DNA of 5,896 nt, taken from NCBI GenBank assembly GCA_018818445.1, contig JAHISC010000094.1:1-5896 (forward strand). Direction: 5' to 3'. This stretch comes from Patescibacteria group bacterium. Its GTDB lineage: Bacteria; Patescibacteriota; Patescibacteriia; UBA9934. Numbering within the stretch: position 1 is the first letter of the stretch; every line of letters starts with the position of its first letter. The notes under the pieces were generated by a model. The model was given only the letters and a program-made list of their open reading frames with translations, had not been told where the DNA came from and ran no database searches. Shown here in pieces: positions 4,330 through 5,896 of this stretch. A program made the translations under genes and the position numbers.

Positions 4330-5769
4330 TTATTTTCTATTTGGAATTTCAAACCAGAAAGTACTTCCTTGACCTTTTATACTTTTAACCCCAACCTTGC
4401 CACCATGCGCCTCTACTATTCCTTTTACGATAGCTAATCCGAGTCCAGTCCCTTCTTGCTCACCTGAGTTAACACGTACAAATGGTTCAAAAATTTGTTT
4501 CATTTGTTTTTCTGTCATGCCTATGCCAGTATCAACTACCTCTAATCGCAACATTTTTTTACTTGCTAGATAAGAAGTAATAATGGTAATTGACCCACTA
4601 TCAGTATATTTAACAGCATTGGAAGTTAAGTTACGCAATACTTGAGTCATCTTTTCAGGGTCAAACCAAAATTTCGGTAAATTTTTATAAGACTGAACAT
4701 CTAGCTTGAGACCCTTATTTATAGCCTCTACCTTAAACTCATCTGCAATCTGATTAACTAACGGTCCAAAGCTTCCTTGCGTCTTCTTAACAGCGGTTTT
4801 TTTAAGGTTTGCCTTTGAAGCCTCCAAAATATCACTCACTAAACGTGACATGCCAACCATAACACCGGTGACTTGTTTAATTCTTTCGTTCATTCCTTTA
4901 TTACATTTACCAAGATCGCAAAGTGATTCCACTCCAAAACGTGCTGAAGTAAGAGGCGCTCGAAGCTCGTGGACAGCCATAGCCATCAATTTTTCTAAAG
5001 CGTTTGTTCTGGTTTTAACTAATCGTTCAAGGTCCTCATTACGGATTTCTAATTCTTTTTGAATTTCTTTCGTTTGTTTTTTAACAGCGTAGATACCGAT
5101 CAACCCGCCAATAAAGGATAAAATAAATGCAAGAATTAACGTTATCGTAATTAAGTTAGCTACTAAGCTGTTGCTACTAATGACCTCGTCAGCAAAAATA
5201 TCCACACCAACAATACCGATCACAGAGCCATTGTTATCATAAATTGGAGCATAGCCTGAAATCCAACTACCCCACTCGTCATGTGTAATTTCTTGATCAA
5301 CACTTGGTCCGTAAATGGCGTTAGGTAAATCAGGACAGCATGATACATCATAAAATTCTCCAATTTCAGCTGATCTTTCATCTGGATCAATCACGCCATT
5401 ATTATTTTCATCTTCCTCAATATCAGCATCGATAGTAAATACCCATTGACCATCTGAACGCTGCCTCATTGCATAAACAAAGGCGACATCTGGTTGGATA
5501 GCAGCCGCATAATTTAAATCTAAAAATATGCGCTTATATGACGTCCCAAACTGATCTTGCGGTTGAGTTATAGTCTCTAGTCCTGTAAAATCAACTGTTT
5601 CAGCGATTAAAACGGCAGTTGACATGGCATGCTTTTGAATATTAGTAAAATTGAACTGCGTAAATTGCCAATAAAATATAGAACCAAAAACAAACAAAAA
5701 TACTATTGCCAGCATTGAATAGATGAGTATGAATTTTCTAACAAGACGTAATTTTTTCCTCCTTCGCAT
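4330..5769 (-). CDS. Membrane sensor histidine kinase with EF-hand-like sensor loop
   Basis: A 479-residue kinase when started at the ATG at 5767-5769 (MRRRKKLRL). Order: basic N-tail, TM1 about 12-35, extracytoplasmic sensor about 36-203 (Cache-like by its WVFTIDAD and GYAPIYDNNGSVIGIVGVDI segments), TM2 about 203-228, coiled coil about 230-262, HisKA with AVHELRAPLT (phospho-acceptor H267), then HATPase with N-box LRNLTSNAVKYT (N384), VVDTGIGM (D413), F-box IFEPF and GTGLGLAIVKG. All catalytic boxes are intact. The sensor carries DENNNGVIDPDE (120-131), a full EF-hand calcium loop pattern, and a vicinal C144-C145 pair. An upstream in-frame ATG at 5838 would add 23 residues. I prefer 5769 because a consensus promoter lies between the two and another gene's tail overlaps the extension. 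No response regulator is in the window; the ligand is unknown. Confidence 0.9.
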   Translation of the reverse strand: MRRRKKLRLVRKFILIYSMLAIVFLFVFGSIFYWQFTQFNFTNIQKHAMSTAVLIAETVDFTGLETITQPQDQFGTSYKRIFLDLNYAAAIQPDVAFVYAMRQRSDGQWVFTIDADIEEDENNNGVIDPDERSAEIGEFYDVSCCPDLPNAIYGPSVDQEITHDEWGSWISGYAPIYDNNGSVIGIVGVDIFADEVISSNSLVANLITITLILAFILSFIGGLIGIYAVKKQTKEIQKELEIRNEDLERLVKTRTNALEKLMAMAVHELRAPLTSARFGVESLCDLGKCNKGMNERIKQVTGVMVGMSRLVSDILEASKANLKKTAVKKTQGSFGPLVNQIADEFKVEAINKGLKLDVQSYKNLPKFWFDPEKMTQVLRNLTSNAVKYTDSGSITIITSYLASKKMLRLEVVDTGIGMTEKQMKQIFEPFVRVNSGEQEGTGLGLAIVKGIVEAHGGKVGVKSIKGQGSTFWFEIPNRK

Positions 5770-5775
5770 AATGCC

Positions 5776-5804
5776 AGTATAACAAATGTTGTCTATTTTC
5801 TCAA
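5776..5804 (-). promoter_or_regulatory. Strong promoter of the histidine kinase, giving a leaderless transcript
   Basis: Read on the minus strand: -35 TTGAGA (5804-5799), exactly 17 bases of spacer, then TATACT (5781-5776) preceded by TGT, an extended -10. The ATG at 5769 follows after six bases (GGCATT), so the expected start point is the A of the ATG. This is the best sigma70-type promoter in the window, and it decides the kinase start. The -35 overlaps the TGA stop of the upstream partial gene. Confidence 0.75.
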
Positions 5805-5896
5805 CGAACCTGGTTTTCGATTTTAGAGCTTGCTTCATTGAGTAGCACTCGTCGTCTAAAGCGTGAAGTGTCGCCTATAATTGCTTCTAAAATATC
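5801..5896 (-). CDS. C-terminal end of an unrecognised gene cut by the right window edge
   Basis: The only open minus-strand frame at the right edge gives 31 codons ending in TGA at 5803-5801. The peptide is charged and helical (it includes SRFRRRVLLNEASSKIENQ), with no recognised motif. It overlaps the 5838 start of the long kinase version by 38 bases in another frame but leaves a 31-base gap to the preferred 5769 start. The gene and the kinase may be neighbours in one direction, with the kinase promoter embedded in the upstream gene's end. A chance open frame of this length cannot be excluded. Confidence 0.45.
   Translation of the reverse strand, partial: DILEAIIGDTSRFRRRVLLNEASSKIENQVR

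Noticed and set aside
4850..5062. 70-codon plus-strand open frame opposite the histidine kinase
   Set aside because: It lies antisense to the HisKA region of a clear kinase and has no recognisable features.
1..5896. CRISPR array, insertion sequence, tRNA or rRNA
   Set aside because: No regularly spaced repeats, transposase-like frames, terminal inverted repeats or cloverleaf-like sequences were seen on reading.

Overview
The window looks like a piece of a small, AT-rich bacterial genome. The gene style (short intergenic gaps, many small envelope proteins with unfamiliar sequences, almost no Shine-Dalgarno sequences, several -10 boxes lying right against the start codon) fits a member of the Candidate Phyla Radiation / Patescibacteria. 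That placement is inferred from style and not from a marker gene. TGA is used as an ordinary stop: the gene at 868-1206 ends in TGA and a terminator follows at once. This argues against the recoded Absconditabacteria/Gracilibacteria group.

Left part (1-1976): the tail of a plus-strand gene, possibly a SpoU-type RNA methyltransferase, enters from the left edge. Its last 30 bases overlap the end of a convergent VUT/YhhQ-family queuosine-precursor transporter (67-705, minus). The transporter is divergent from a small charged protein of unknown function (868-1206, plus), which ends at a clean rho-independent terminator (1211-1235). The 162-base gap between the two holds nested inverted repeats just upstream of the transporter start. 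A stand-alone class I glutamine amidotransferase (1239-1976, minus) converges on that terminator.

Centre (1977-4321): a divergent intergenic region with a good minus-strand promoter, whose -10 is palindromic, precedes a run of four plus-strand envelope genes. They are a secreted Cys/His/Met protein (2105-2473), a membrane-anchored DUF411/CopG-like thioredoxin-fold protein with a CGCC motif (2527-3018), a membrane-anchored protein with eight extracytoplasmic cysteines that I do not recognise (3020-3502), and a membrane-anchored DsbA-like oxidoreductase with CPFC (3517-4278). A terminator-like hairpin separates the first gene from the other three. Together they read as a thiol-based metal, probably copper, handling module outside the membrane: candidate metal ligands plus the disulfide enzyme needed to keep those cysteines in the right state. 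This is the most interesting part of the window.

Right part (4287-5896): a 15-bp bidirectional terminator hairpin closes the cassette and the convergent gene opposite. That gene is a membrane histidine kinase whose extracytoplasmic sensor contains a textbook EF-hand loop and a vicinal Cys-Cys pair. A strong consensus promoter sits six bases upstream of an internal ATG, so the kinase very probably starts at 5769 and not at the longer upstream ATG at 5838, and is read from a leaderless message. The tail of another minus-strand gene enters from the right edge and ends inside that promoter. No tRNA, rRNA, insertion sequence or CRISPR array was seen.
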